From NCBI GenBank assembly GCA_902490355.1, contig CABUDN010000069.1, forward strand, positions 1-12,985: 12,985 bases of DNA. The letters are read 5' to 3'. This document shows positions 1 to 6,156 of this stretch, one piece after another; the stretch's first letter is position 1, and every line of letters begins with the position of its first letter. Position numbers and translations under genes: made by a program. The DNA is from an uncultured Oscillibacter sp. (lineage in GTDB: Bacteria; Bacillota; Clostridia; Oscillospirales; Oscillospiraceae). The notes under the pieces were generated by a model. That model ran no database searches, was not told the origin of the DNA, and worked only from the letters and a program-made list of their open reading frames with translations.

Positions 1-245
1 TCCACAAGCCGGAACGGCTGACGGATCTGCTGTGCGCGATGCGGGAAGCAGCCCTGGAACCCAAACGGCTGCGCTTCGTCTGTTCCAAACCCGGCGCGGC
101 ACCGTCATTGGTGCTGGCGGAGGGCTGCCGGGGCGGACGTCCCGGCCTCACCGTGGAACCCCCGCTGCTGCTGCGCCAGGCAGATGGTTCCCCCACAGCG
201 GAGCTGGACGCCATCTATTTCAGAACACAGGAGGACACGCTATGA
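1..245 (+). CDS. tRNA1(Val) adenine-N6 methyltransferase, C-terminal end (partial)
   Basis: Only the last 80 codons or so are present. The frame is open from base 3 and ends at TGA 243-245. The visible part (HKPERL, LEPKRLRFV, then GGRPGL and PPLLL followed by an acidic tail) matches the C-terminus of the YfiC/TrmN6-like class I SAM-dependent methyltransferases. These methylate an adenine in the anticodon loop of tRNA1(Val). The SAM-binding motif and catalytic NPPY lie upstream of the window, so activity cannot be judged. The stop overlaps the start of rsmI by four bases (ATGA), so the two are translationally coupled. This yfiC-rsmI pairing is common in Firmicutes. The family call is fairly sure, but the exact tRNA target is inference. 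Confidence 0.8.
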   Translation, partial: HKPERLTDLLCAMREAALEPKRLRFVCSKPGAAPSLVLAEGCRGGRPGLTVEPPLLLRQADGSPTAELDAIYFRTQEDTL

Positions 246-1072
246 GCGGCACGCTATACCTGGTGGCAACTCCCATCGGGAACCTGGGAGACTTCTCTCC
301 CCGGGCAGTGGAAACCCTGCAATCCGTAGATTTTATTGCGGCGGAGGATACCCGGGTATCCGTCAAGCTGCTCAATCATTTTGAAATTAAAAAGCCTCTG
401 GTGAGCTACCATGCCCACAATCATGTCTCCGCCGGACAGGCCATTTTGGAGCGCCTGCTGTGCGGCGAGTCCTGTGCCCTGGTCACGGATGCCGGTACTC
501 CCGCCATCTCCGATCCCGGTGAAGAGCTGGTGCGCCTGTGCGCCCAGCACGATGTGGAGGTGCTCTCCATCCCCGGCTGCTGCGCGGCGGTAAACGCGCT
601 GGCGGTCAGCGGCCTTCCCACCGGCCGGTTTACCTTTGAAGGCTTCCTCACCGTCAACCGCAAAAGCCGGCGGGAACATCTGGAGTCCCTGAAAACCGAG
701 GAGCGCACCATGATCTTCCACGAGGCTCCCCACAAGCTGCGCACCACCCTGGCCGATCTGCGGGATACCTTCGGTCCCGACCGGCAGATCGCCCTGTGCC
801 GGGAGCTGACCAAACTGCATGAACAGACCCGCCGCTGCACCCTGGCCGAAGCCGTGGACTACTATGCGGAAAACGAACCCAAGGGAGAATTCGTCCTGGT
901 GGTGGCAGGGGCGGAAAAGCAGGCGGAAACCACGATCTCTTTGGAAGAAGCCGTGGACCTGGTGCTGGAGCGCAAGGCCCAGGGCATGCGGCTTAAAGAC
1001 GCGGTCCGGGATGTGGCCGCAGATACCGGCCTTTCCAAAAACGAACTGTACGCCGCCGCACTGGAGCGGTAA
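242..1072 (+). CDS. rsmI: 16S rRNA (cytidine1402-2'-O)-methyltransferase RsmI
   Basis: The 276-residue protein is the usual length for RsmI. It 2'-O-methylates C1402 in the decoding centre of 16S rRNA, using SAM. It opens with the family signature LYLVATPIGNLGDFSPRA, then AAEDTR near residue 35, VTDAGTPAISDPGEELVR near residues 80-97, and the PTGRFTFEGFL and IFHEAPHKL segments. This is the tetrapyrrole-methylase fold. A longer reading from base 32 is open in the same frame but overlaps the upstream methyltransferase and has no family similarity there. The ATG at 242 follows GGAGG at 231-235 and overlaps the upstream TGA by four bases, so it was chosen. The gene is followed directly by a terminator. 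There is no sign of damage. Confidence 0.97.
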   Translation: MSGTLYLVATPIGNLGDFSPRAVETLQSVDFIAAEDTRVSVKLLNHFEIKKPLVSYHAHNHVSAGQAILERLLCGESCALVTDAGTPAISDPGEELVRLCAQHDVEVLSIPGCCAAVNALAVSGLPTGRFTFEGFLTVNRKSRREHLESLKTEERTMIFHEAPHKLRTTLADLRDTFGPDRQIALCRELTKLHEQTRRCTLAEAVDYYAENEPKGEFVLVVAGAEKQAETTISLEEAVDLVLERKAQGMRLKDAVRDVAADTGLSKNELYAAALER

Positions 1073-1078
1073 CCCTAA

Positions 1079-1131
1079 CAAAAACAAGAGCACTCCCGGA
1101 CCGCGCATGCGGCTGGGAGTGCTTTTCGTTT
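1079..1131. terminator. Bidirectional intrinsic terminator between rsmI and abrB
   Basis: AGCACTCCC (1089-1097) pairs with GGGAGTGCT (1115-1123). It is followed on the plus strand by TTTTCGTTT and preceded by an A-rich run that becomes a T-rich tail on the minus strand. It can therefore end both rsmI and the convergent abrB. Confidence 0.85.
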
Positions 1132-1151
1132 GATGAGACTGCCCCAAAGCC

Positions 1152-1394
1152 TTACAGACCCTTGAGCTCTTTGAGGCATTTCGGACAGATGTTCTTCCCC
1201 CGAAAAACCGTAATGTCCTTGCTGCTGTCACAAAAAATACAGCTGGGCTTATATTTTTTCAGAATGACGGACGAGCCCTCCACATAGATTTCCAATGCGT
1301 CCTTTTCTGCAATGTCCAGAGTCCGGCGCATCTCAATGGGGAGCACAATTCTGCCCAATTCATCAACTTTTCTTACGATACCTGTCGATTTCAC
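1152..1394 (-). CDS. abrB: AbrB-family transition-state regulator with a four-cysteine tail
   Basis: The 80-residue protein has an N-terminal half almost identical to the Bacillus AbrB DNA-binding domain: MKSTGIVRKVDELGRIVLPI, RRTL.IAEKDALEIYV, then ILKKYKP. AbrB-type proteins form swapped-hairpin dimers that repress stationary-phase and sporulation genes during growth. The C-terminal half differs from B. subtilis AbrB. It carries C52-x2-C55 and C70-x2-C73, a likely zinc-ribbon pair also known in clostridial AbrB-like proteins. The start is GTG at 1394-1392, preceded by AGGAG at a good distance. The only reasonable alternative would be a related AbrB/SpoVT paralogue. The full-length match to the AbrB N-terminus makes abrB the best name, though Clostridia often have more than one copy. 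Confidence 0.93.
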   Translation of the reverse strand: MKSTGIVRKVDELGRIVLPIEMRRTLDIAEKDALEIYVEGSSVILKKYKPSCIFCDSSKDITVFRGKNICPKCLKELKGL

Positions 1395-1442
1395 AGCGTC
1401 TCTCCTTTCTCTGTTCTAGAACATATTTGTTGTAATTTTGAC

Positions 1443-1470
1443 AATATCACACCCTCCCCCGGAATGTCAA
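1443..1470 (-). promoter_or_regulatory. Likely sigma-A promoter of abrB
   Basis: On the minus strand there is a perfect TTGACA (1470-1465). After 16 bases comes GATATT (1448-1443), preceded by TG at the extended -10 position. The start of transcription would be near 1436, giving a leader of about 42 bases. A Spo0A-box-like TGTCAAA (1442-1436, one mismatch to TGTCGAA) sits between the -10 and the start point. Confidence 0.6.
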
Positions 1471-1536
1471 TTCCTAACTAAAGAAGTTAAAACTAAATTA
1501 ACAAATCTCCCTGAGCAAGGAAAAGGAGCTGGTTTG

Positions 1537-2121
1537 ATGGCTATGGGATGGATCTGGACAGCCATGATTGTCCTGTCACTGGGATTCGGTCTTGCCACCG
1601 GAAATTTGGATGCTGTGGCCCAGGCAGCCATGTCAGGCGCCAATTCCGCAGTGGAACTGAGTCTTTCCATGGCGGGGGTCGTATGCCTGTGGAGCGGGGT
1701 CATGGAAATCATGAACACCTGCGGAATTTCCGACGGGCTTTCCCGTCTGTTCCGCCCGCTGCTGCGGCGTCTGCTCCCCAATGCCAGCCAAGACCCCCAA
1801 ACACTGGCTGCCGTCTGCGCCAACGCCTCTGCCAACCTGCTGGGGCTGGGAAATGCCGCCACACCGCTGGGCATCCGGGCTGCCCGCCGCATGGCCCGGA
1901 ATTGTGACGGCGTGGCCAGCAATGAACTGTGCCTGCTGGTGGTGCTCAATACCGCTTCCATCCAGCTGCTGCCCGCCACCATTGCCTCCGTCCGCTCCGC
2001 TGCAGGCTCCGCCACCCCCTTCGACATTCTGCCTGCGGTGTGGCTTTCCTCGGTTTTGTCGGTCAGCGCAGGACTTGCGGCGGCCTGGCTGCTCTCCCGC
2101 CGGGAAAGGAGCCGCCTGTGA
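1537..2121 (+). CDS. spmA: Spore maturation protein SpmA
   Basis: This is a 194-residue membrane protein of the nucleoside-recognition (Gate) family, near the 196 residues of B. subtilis SpmA. SpmA and SpmB are needed for full dehydration of the spore core. Their transport substrate is not settled. Hydrophobic segments start at residues 4-20, and the conserved core NASANLLGLGNAATPLG and NELCLLVVLNTASIQLLP is present. The frame is open upstream to a TTG at 1438, but that stretch is not membrane-like. The ATG at 1537 has AAAAGGAG at 1521-1528, eight bases away, so it was chosen. The stop overlaps the GTG start of spmB by four bases. The roughly 140-base gap before it, shared with the divergent abrB, shows no clear plus-strand sigma-A promoter. 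A sporulation sigma factor is expected from the family. Confidence 0.94.
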   Translation: MAMGWIWTAMIVLSLGFGLATGNLDAVAQAAMSGANSAVELSLSMAGVVCLWSGVMEIMNTCGISDGLSRLFRPLLRRLLPNASQDPQTLAAVCANASANLLGLGNAATPLGIRAARRMARNCDGVASNELCLLVVLNTASIQLLPATIASVRSAAGSATPFDILPAVWLSSVLSVSAGLAAAWLLSRRERSRL

Positions 2122-2639
2122 ATCCCAGTTCTCTGGTCATCCCCGTCCTTCTGGCAGCCGTCGCCGTCTACGGCACCGGCCGCAAGGTGGATGTTTACGG
2201 CACACTCAGCCGCGGCGCGGAAGAAGGCCTGGGCATGCTGGTGCGCATCGTACCGGCGCTGGTCGGTCTCCTGACGGCAGTTTCCATGTTCCGGGCCTCC
2301 GGCGCCATGGAGTGGTTTGCCGGACTCTGCAGCCCTGTTCTGGAATGGCTGGGCATCCCGCCGGAGACGGCGCCGCTGATGCTGATCCGTCCGGTCTCCG
2401 GCAGCGGCGCACTGGCAGTGGGCACGGACCTCATGGCGGCCTACGGCCCCGACAGCTATATCGGCCGGGTGGCGGCTGTAATGCTGGGCAGTACCGAAAC
2501 CACATTCTATACCATTGCCGTCTATTACGGCTCTGCGGGCATCATCAAAACCCGCCACACCATTCCCGCTGCCCTGACGGCAGATTTTGTGGGCTTCATC
2601 GCCTCCGCTTTTGCCGTGCGGCTGTTCTTTGGTACATAA
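2118..2639 (+). CDS. spmB: Spore maturation protein SpmB
   Basis: This 173-residue membrane protein is the partner of SpmA and is close to the family length of about 178. The characteristic block RPVSGSGALAVGTDLM, followed by GRVAAVMLGSTETTFYTIAVYYGS, marks SpmB clearly. The start is GTG at 2118, inside GTGA, which also holds the SpmA stop. AAAGGAG lies at 2105-2111. An ATG much further upstream (1929) would run through spmA in another frame and is not credible. SpmA and SpmB each carry half of a Gate-type transporter fold and probably act together in the mother-cell or forespore membrane. The gene ends just before a strong bidirectional terminator. Confidence 0.95.
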   Translation: MNPSSLVIPVLLAAVAVYGTGRKVDVYGTLSRGAEEGLGMLVRIVPALVGLLTAVSMFRASGAMEWFAGLCSPVLEWLGIPPETAPLMLIRPVSGSGALAVGTDLMAAYGPDSYIGRVAAVMLGSTETTFYTIAVYYGSAGIIKTRHTIPAALTADFVGFIASAFAVRLFFGT

Positions 2640-2682
2640 AAAACGACGGCCGGACAACTTGTCCGGCCGCCGTTTTCTTTTT
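2636..2682. terminator. Bidirectional intrinsic terminator between spmB and the GerMN gene
   Basis: A long GC-rich hairpin (2642-2656 pairing with 2660-2674, one A-C mismatch, 3-base loop) is flanked by AAAAAA on the left and TTTTCTTTTT on the right. It serves the convergent spmB and GerMN genes. Confidence 0.9.
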
Positions 2683-3578
2683 CATCCTTCCGAATAGGGA
2701 CGCGCAATGTTTACAGGGCCATAGCTTCTGGCAAATTCTCCGTCCACCAGGAACCGCACCTCCTGCACGGATTCCAGGGAACAAAGAGACCTCTGCAGAG
2801 ACAGCAGTGCCGTGGAAAGGGCATCCGTCTCCGACAAATCCTCCAGCTGCGCGGAGGAGAGATTGACATAGCACACATCCTCTTCCTGCCACACGGAACG
2901 AACGCGGAAATTCTCCGGCATAACTGCCGACAGGGAATCCTCTTCCGGCCCGTTCTCCAATGCCCGGACGACCGCCCCCACCTGGGTATCTCCTTCATAG
3001 AGTTCCAGCGCCCGCTCCTCCGGCACCAGTTCTCCCGTTTCACCGGGGAAGTACAGCTGCACGGTAACCGTGCTCACCACGTCCCCTCGCGGAGAGAGCA
3101 GCACATCCCGGGCGGCAAAGATCTGCTTGTCCCGATAGGCAAGCTCCTGTCCCCGCACCGTGATTTTTACGGAAAAAATTTCCGGAAGCTGAGTCAGCGT
3201 CAAGGTAATGGCATAGTCCGCCATGGTCAATCGGATCCCGGAGAGATTTGCATAGGCGGATGAGAGATCCACCCGCGCCTGCCCTCCCTCCACATTCAGC
3301 AAAAGGAGCTGCGTTCCCGCGGGGATCGTGCTTTGCAGAGTCTCGTCCTGCGGGCCTTCCAGCAGCGCTTCCATCAGCTGCTGCGCCGTGCGGACGGTAT
3401 TGCCGCCCTCCACCGAGACCGGCTGTGCCCGCAGCGCGTCACCTCCGGCGGATTTTGCCAGATCGGCTTCCCGAAAATACACGACATACTCCGGCTCCGG
3501 CTGGCTGACCACACCGCAGGCCACCGTGCCCACCAGAGCGATCACGCCGCATAAAAGCCCTGCCCAGATCCGCCTCAT
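2682..3578 (-). CDS. GerMN-domain protein (two GerMN domains), probable lipoprotein or exported protein
   Basis: The 298-residue protein has an N-terminal hydrophobic segment (residues 4-20) ending in GTVAC. Cys21 is a possible lipidation site, although the -3 position is Thr rather than Leu, so the lipobox is weak. Two GerMN repeats follow, at about residues 62-145 (LLEGPQDETLQSTIPAGTQL ... VDLSSAYANL) and 199-290 (ALENGPEEDSLSAVMPENFR ... VNLSSAQ). In B. subtilis, GerM is a lipoprotein needed for normal sporulation and germination. GerMN domains are also found in other envelope proteins, so a spore role is inference. The ATG at 3578 overlaps the kinase stop (ATGA) and follows AGGAGGAGG. The ten-codon upstream extension was rejected for lack of a matching site. 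It is the last gene of the four-gene operon. Confidence 0.87.
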   Translation of the reverse strand: MRRIWAGLLCGVIALVGTVACGVVSQPEPEYVVYFREADLAKSAGGDALRAQPVSVEGGNTVRTAQQLMEALLEGPQDETLQSTIPAGTQLLLLNVEGGQARVDLSSAYANLSGIRLTMADYAITLTLTQLPEIFSVKITVRGQELAYRDKQIFAARDVLLSPRGDVVSTVTVQLYFPGETGELVPEERALELYEGDTQVGAVVRALENGPEEDSLSAVMPENFRVRSVWQEEDVCYVNLSSAQLEDLSETDALSTALLSLQRSLCSLESVQEVRFLVDGEFARSYGPVNIARPYSEG

Positions 3579-4918
3579 GCCGATCCCTCCTCCTGCCGGG
3601 GCCAGCACACCGTGAATACCGAGCCTCCGCCCGGGCGGTTGACGGCTTTTACGCTGCCTCCCCGCTTGCTGACCGTATCGCTGACAATGGACAAGCCCAG
3701 TCCCGTTCCGCCTGCTGCCCGGGAACGCGCTTTATCCACCCGGTAAAATCTTTGGAAAATCCGGGGCAAATCGGCCTCCGGTATCCCGGGGCCATTGTCG
3801 GTAACCGAGAGGATGACCTGCGCCTGCCTCTGCTCCAAATCCACCCGTACCCAGCCTCCCGGGGGCGTGTATTTGAGCGCGTTATCCGTCAGGTTATAGA
3901 TCACCTGATAAATCTCATCCCGGGTGGCCAGCACCGTACAGCCCTGACCGGCTGTATCCGTCAGCTCCACCTGCCGTTCCTGCGCCACCAGGCGCATCAT
4001 CCGCATCACCTGCTCCAGCACCGGGCGCACATCCACCACGGTGGGAACATCCATCACCCCGCTGTCCAGCCGGGTCAGCCGCAGCAGGTCTTCCGTAATC
4101 CGGCTCAGACGTTCCGCCTCGGCTCCGATATCCGCCACAAACTCCCGGGCGGTTTCGCGGTCAATGTCGTCGGTCTGCAGGATGGAATCGGTCAGCAGCC
4201 GGATGGCCGCCAGCGGCGTCTTCAGCTCATGAGACGCGTCCGAAACAAACCGTCTCCGAGCATCTTCCGTAGTCTGGAGCCGGTCTGCCAGGGAGTTAAA
4301 CTCCTGGCCGATCTGGGCAATCTCATCCCGCCCCCGGATCTGTGCCCGGTGGCTGTACGACCCCTCCCGTACCTGCCGAATCGCCGTAAGCAGCTGACCG
4401 ATTTTCTTGGCCAGGGCGACCGAGAGCACGCCGCTGAGCATCAGCGCCACTGTACCGATCATAATCGACAGCCGCAGCAAGGTCTCCTGCAGGCCGCCCA
4501 GCAAAGCCGCCTGCTCCGTATCGTACTCATAGGCGTATACCGCCCCGATAATCTGGTTTTGGTACAGCACCGGGGAAGAGGCATGGCTGCGGAAGGCGCC
4601 GTTTTGGTATTTGCAGGTAAAGGCATCGTTTCCCAGCAGAGCCTGCACGACCTCCGTATAAAAGATGTAATCTCCCACGGCGCTGCCGGTCTCCCGGGTA
4701 TCATAGAGGACTTTTCCGCCCTCATCCGTCACCAAAATGCGGGAAAGCCCCGTCTCCTCCACCACCGCCATGGCCTCGGCCACATTCTGCTCATCCAGGC
4801 GGTCCAGCCCGGACAGGGAATAGACCATCACGGACACGGCAGACTGCAGCGTGGTCTCCTTAGACCGGAACACCAGATCCTCCGACACCAGCAGCGGATA
4901 GGTATTGAGCAGCAGCAA
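3575..4918 (-). CDS. Two-component sensor histidine kinase (start uncertain)
   Basis: This is a membrane histidine kinase. Counted from the first conventional initiator (TTG at 4918), an extracytoplasmic sensor region spans about 12-140, TM2 about 146-170 and HAMP about 171-222. The HisKA box SDASHELKTPLAAIR has the phosphorylated His at 230. The HATPase domain has the N box at 341-350 (Asn346), G1 DNGPGIP at 374-380 and G2 GGTGLGLS at 403-410. All catalytic motifs are intact. The oddity is at the N-terminus. The TTG lies in the middle of TM1, while the same frame stays open to about 5020 and encodes RKRQIFGSLPAKFGLSY and then the rest of a normal first helix, yet no ATG, GTG or other TTG is available there. 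The true start is probably near 4987-4999. It follows its response regulator and overlaps the GerMN gene by four bases. The class is certain; the signal sensed is unknown. Confidence 0.93.
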   Translation of the reverse strand: MLLLNTYPLLVSEDLVFRSKETTLQSAVSVMVYSLSGLDRLDEQNVAEAMAVVEETGLSRILVTDEGGKVLYDTRETGSAVGDYIFYTEVVQALLGNDAFTCKYQNGAFRSHASSPVLYQNQIIGAVYAYEYDTEQAALLGGLQETLLRLSIMIGTVALMLSGVLSVALAKKIGQLLTAIRQVREGSYSHRAQIRGRDEIAQIGQEFNSLADRLQTTEDARRRFVSDASHELKTPLAAIRLLTDSILQTDDIDRETAREFVADIGAEAERLSRITEDLLRLTRLDSGVMDVPTVVDVRPVLEQVMRMMRLVAQERQVELTDTAGQGCTVLATRDEIYQVIYNLTDNALKYTPPGGWVRVDLEQRQAQVILSVTDNGPGIPEADLPRIFQRFYRVDKARSRAAGGTGLGLSIVSDTVSKRGGSVKAVNRPGGGSVFTVCWPRQEEGSA

Positions 4919-4985
4919 AACCGCCGCGATGATGACCAGGTAGCTCAGGCCGAACTTGGCCGGAAGGCTGCCGAAAATCTGTCGT

Positions 4986-5663
4986 TTACGGCTTGAAATA
5001 GTACCCCACTCCCCACTTGGTCATGATATGGTCCGGTTCCGCCGGATTCTTCTCCAGCTTTTCCCGCAGGCGGCGGATGTGGACATCCACCGTCCGGTAA
5101 TCTCCGGCGTAGGAATACCCCCACACCACATTCATCAGATTCTCCCGGCTGTATACCCGCCTGGGATTGCGCATCAGCAGCTCAATGAGGTCATATTCCT
5201 TGGCGGTCAGGTCCACGGTCCGCCCGTCCCGCACTGCCACCCGTTCCTCCGTGTTGAGCACCATGTCTCCCACCGCGAGCACCGCTCCCTGGTCGCGCTG
5301 CACCCCTGCAGCCCGGCGCAGCAGCGCCCGGACCCGCGCCTTGAGCTCGAGAATATTGAAAGGCTTGGTGAGGTAATCGTCCGCGCCGCATTCAAATCCC
5401 ATGAGCTTGTCCGCATCCTCACTCTTGGCCGTCAGCATGATGATGGGCACATTGGAAAACTCCCGAATCCGCATACACGCTTCCAGCCCATCTACCTCCG
5501 GCATCATCACATCCAGGATCAACAGGTCAAACCGGTTGTTGCGGGCCAGCTCCACAGCGGAGCTGCCGTCATAGGCGCACTCCACCTCGTAGCCCTCATT
5601 TTCCAGATTGAATTTGATCCCCTTGACCAGCGTCTTCTCATCATCCACTACCAAAATCTTCAT
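4986..5663 (-). CDS. OmpR/PhoB-family response regulator
   Basis: The 225-residue protein has the standard two-domain layout. The receiver domain (1-115) holds Asp7/Asp8, phospho-acceptor Asp51 in LILDVMMP, Thr78 and Lys100. The winged-helix DNA-binding domain (about 130-225) carries LTAKEYDLIELLM, SRENLMNVVWGY and RTVDVHIRRLREKLE, ending WGVGYYFKP. It is the partner of the kinase that follows. The frame is open far upstream, to about 6068, but that part is glycine-rich shadow sequence over the ComEA-like gene. The ATG at 5663 starts the receiver domain directly and overlaps the upstream TGA (ATGA), so it was chosen. Its targets cannot be read from the sequence. Autoregulation of the operon is plausible but unproven. 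Confidence 0.96.
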   Translation of the reverse strand: MKILVVDDEKTLVKGIKFNLENEGYEVECAYDGSSAVELARNNRFDLLILDVMMPEVDGLEACMRIREFSNVPIIMLTAKSEDADKLMGFECGADDYLTKPFNILELKARVRALLRRAAGVQRDQGAVLAVGDMVLNTEERVAVRDGRTVDLTAKEYDLIELLMRNPRRVYSRENLMNVVWGYSYAGDYRTVDVHIRRLREKLEKNPAEPDHIMTKWGVGYYFKP

Positions 5664-6034
5664 TGCGCCGTTGTTTCCTCCACAATTACCAGGCCCTCCA
5701 GGGCCGCTAACTTTCCCTCTCCAATTCCCGGGACTTCCAATAGCTCCTCCACGCTGGAAAACCCGCCGTGCTCCGTCCGGTACTCCACAATCCGGCCGGC
5801 CAGTTCCTCTCCGATTCCCGGCAGTGCTTCCAGCTGTTCCGATGTGGCCGTATTCAGATCCGTCACCGGCGTGACTTCCTCCGCCGGAACAGAATGCTCC
5901 GGTTCCGCTGTCAGCGGCGCCGACCGCGCCGCCAGGCGGTCCTGCCGGGCCAGAACCAGCAATCCACACAAAAACAATGCCGCCAATCCCAGCAGAAGCC
6001 CTTCCGCTTTTGTGATCTTTCCCTCCGCTTTCAC
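5660..6034 (-). CDS. ComEA-like helix-hairpin-helix protein, short form
   Basis: The 124-residue protein has one membrane helix at about residues 11-30, a polar Ala/Pro/Glu linker, and a C-terminal double helix-hairpin-helix module. That module runs LNTATSEQLEALPGIGEELA (60-79), then GGFSSVEELLEVPGIGEGKL (90-109). This is the DNA-binding domain of ComEA, the membrane receptor that pulls transforming DNA across the wall. It lacks the extra N-terminal linker domain of Bacillus ComEA (about 205 residues). No comEB or comEC lies next to it, so a role in DNA uptake is only inferred. The start is GTG at 6034-6032 with a weak GGGAG upstream. Its stop overlaps the response-regulator start by four bases, making it the first gene of the operon. 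Confidence 0.85.
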   Translation of the reverse strand: MKAEGKITKAEGLLLGLAALFLCGLLVLARQDRLAARSAPLTAEPEHSVPAEEVTPVTDLNTATSEQLEALPGIGEELAGRIVEYRTEHGGFSSVEELLEVPGIGEGKLAALEGLVIVEETTAQ

Positions 6035-6082
6035 TGTTGAACTCCCGTTCTTTTTTTGATATACTCAATATGATGCAAAACT

Positions 6083-6089
6083 TGTCGAA
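6083..6089 (+). promoter_or_regulatory. Perfect Spo0A box (TGTCGAA)
   Basis: The sequence TGTCGAA matches the B. subtilis 0A-box consensus exactly. It lies between the divergent comEA-like operon and the carboxypeptidase gene. It sits about 35-40 bases downstream of the proposed comEA-operon start point, where Spo0A would be expected to repress. A 7-base match can arise by chance, but the intergenic position in a sporulation-gene cluster raises its weight. Confidence 0.4.
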
Positions 6090-6111
6090 AAGCGGCGCCT
6101 CCGGCTGCCGC
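6087..6111 (-). terminator. Terminator-like hairpin in the leader of the comEA-like operon
   Basis: On the minus strand GCGGC pairs with GCCGC (6111-6107 with 6096-6092) and GCC with GGC (6105-6103 with 6099-6097). There is one bulged A and a GGA loop, followed at once by TTTT. It is placed between the promoter candidate and the first start codon, so it could act as an attenuator. The short T tract keeps confidence low. Confidence 0.35.
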
Positions 6112-6128
6112 AGTCTATATTGTCATTC

Positions 6129-6155
6129 ATTATATCATACTTTTCGGGAGATCAA
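6129..6155 (-). promoter_or_regulatory. Extended -10 promoter candidate for the comEA-like operon
   Basis: The minus strand has TGATATAAT (6137-6129), a full-consensus extended -10. A weak TTGATC (6155-6150) lies 15 bases upstream. Transcription would begin near 6122, giving a leader of about 88 bases that contains the hairpin and the Spo0A box. Confidence 0.5.
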
Positions 6156-6156
6156 T

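Noticed and set aside
254..1231. Long minus-strand open frame opposite rsmI
   Set aside because: Antisense shadow of a GC-rich gene; low-complexity Gly/Gln/His composition and no recognisable domain. Similar shadows opposite the kinase, carboxypeptidase and glycosyltransferase were rejected for the same reason.
1438..1466. TTGACA on the plus strand upstream of spmA
   Set aside because: No -10-like hexamer is found 16-18 bases downstream (GGAATG region). The sequence is better explained as the complement of the Spo0A-box-like site at the abrB promoter.
2020..2026. TTCGACA, a perfect Spo0A box in reverse
   Set aside because: It lies well inside the spmA coding sequence with no promoter nearby; a seven-base match there is likely chance.
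5664..6068. N-terminal extension of the response regulator (long open frame upstream of the ATG at 5663)
   Set aside because: The extension is glycine-rich shadow sequence opposite codon bias, lies over the ComEA-like gene and has no relation to the receiver domain. The ATG at 5663 has the expected ATGA coupling.
6116..6121. TATATT as a -10 for the carboxypeptidase gene
   Set aside because: No -35 and no extended -10 TG on the plus strand, and sigma-F/sigma-G consensus elements could not be matched convincingly; no promoter is called for this gene.
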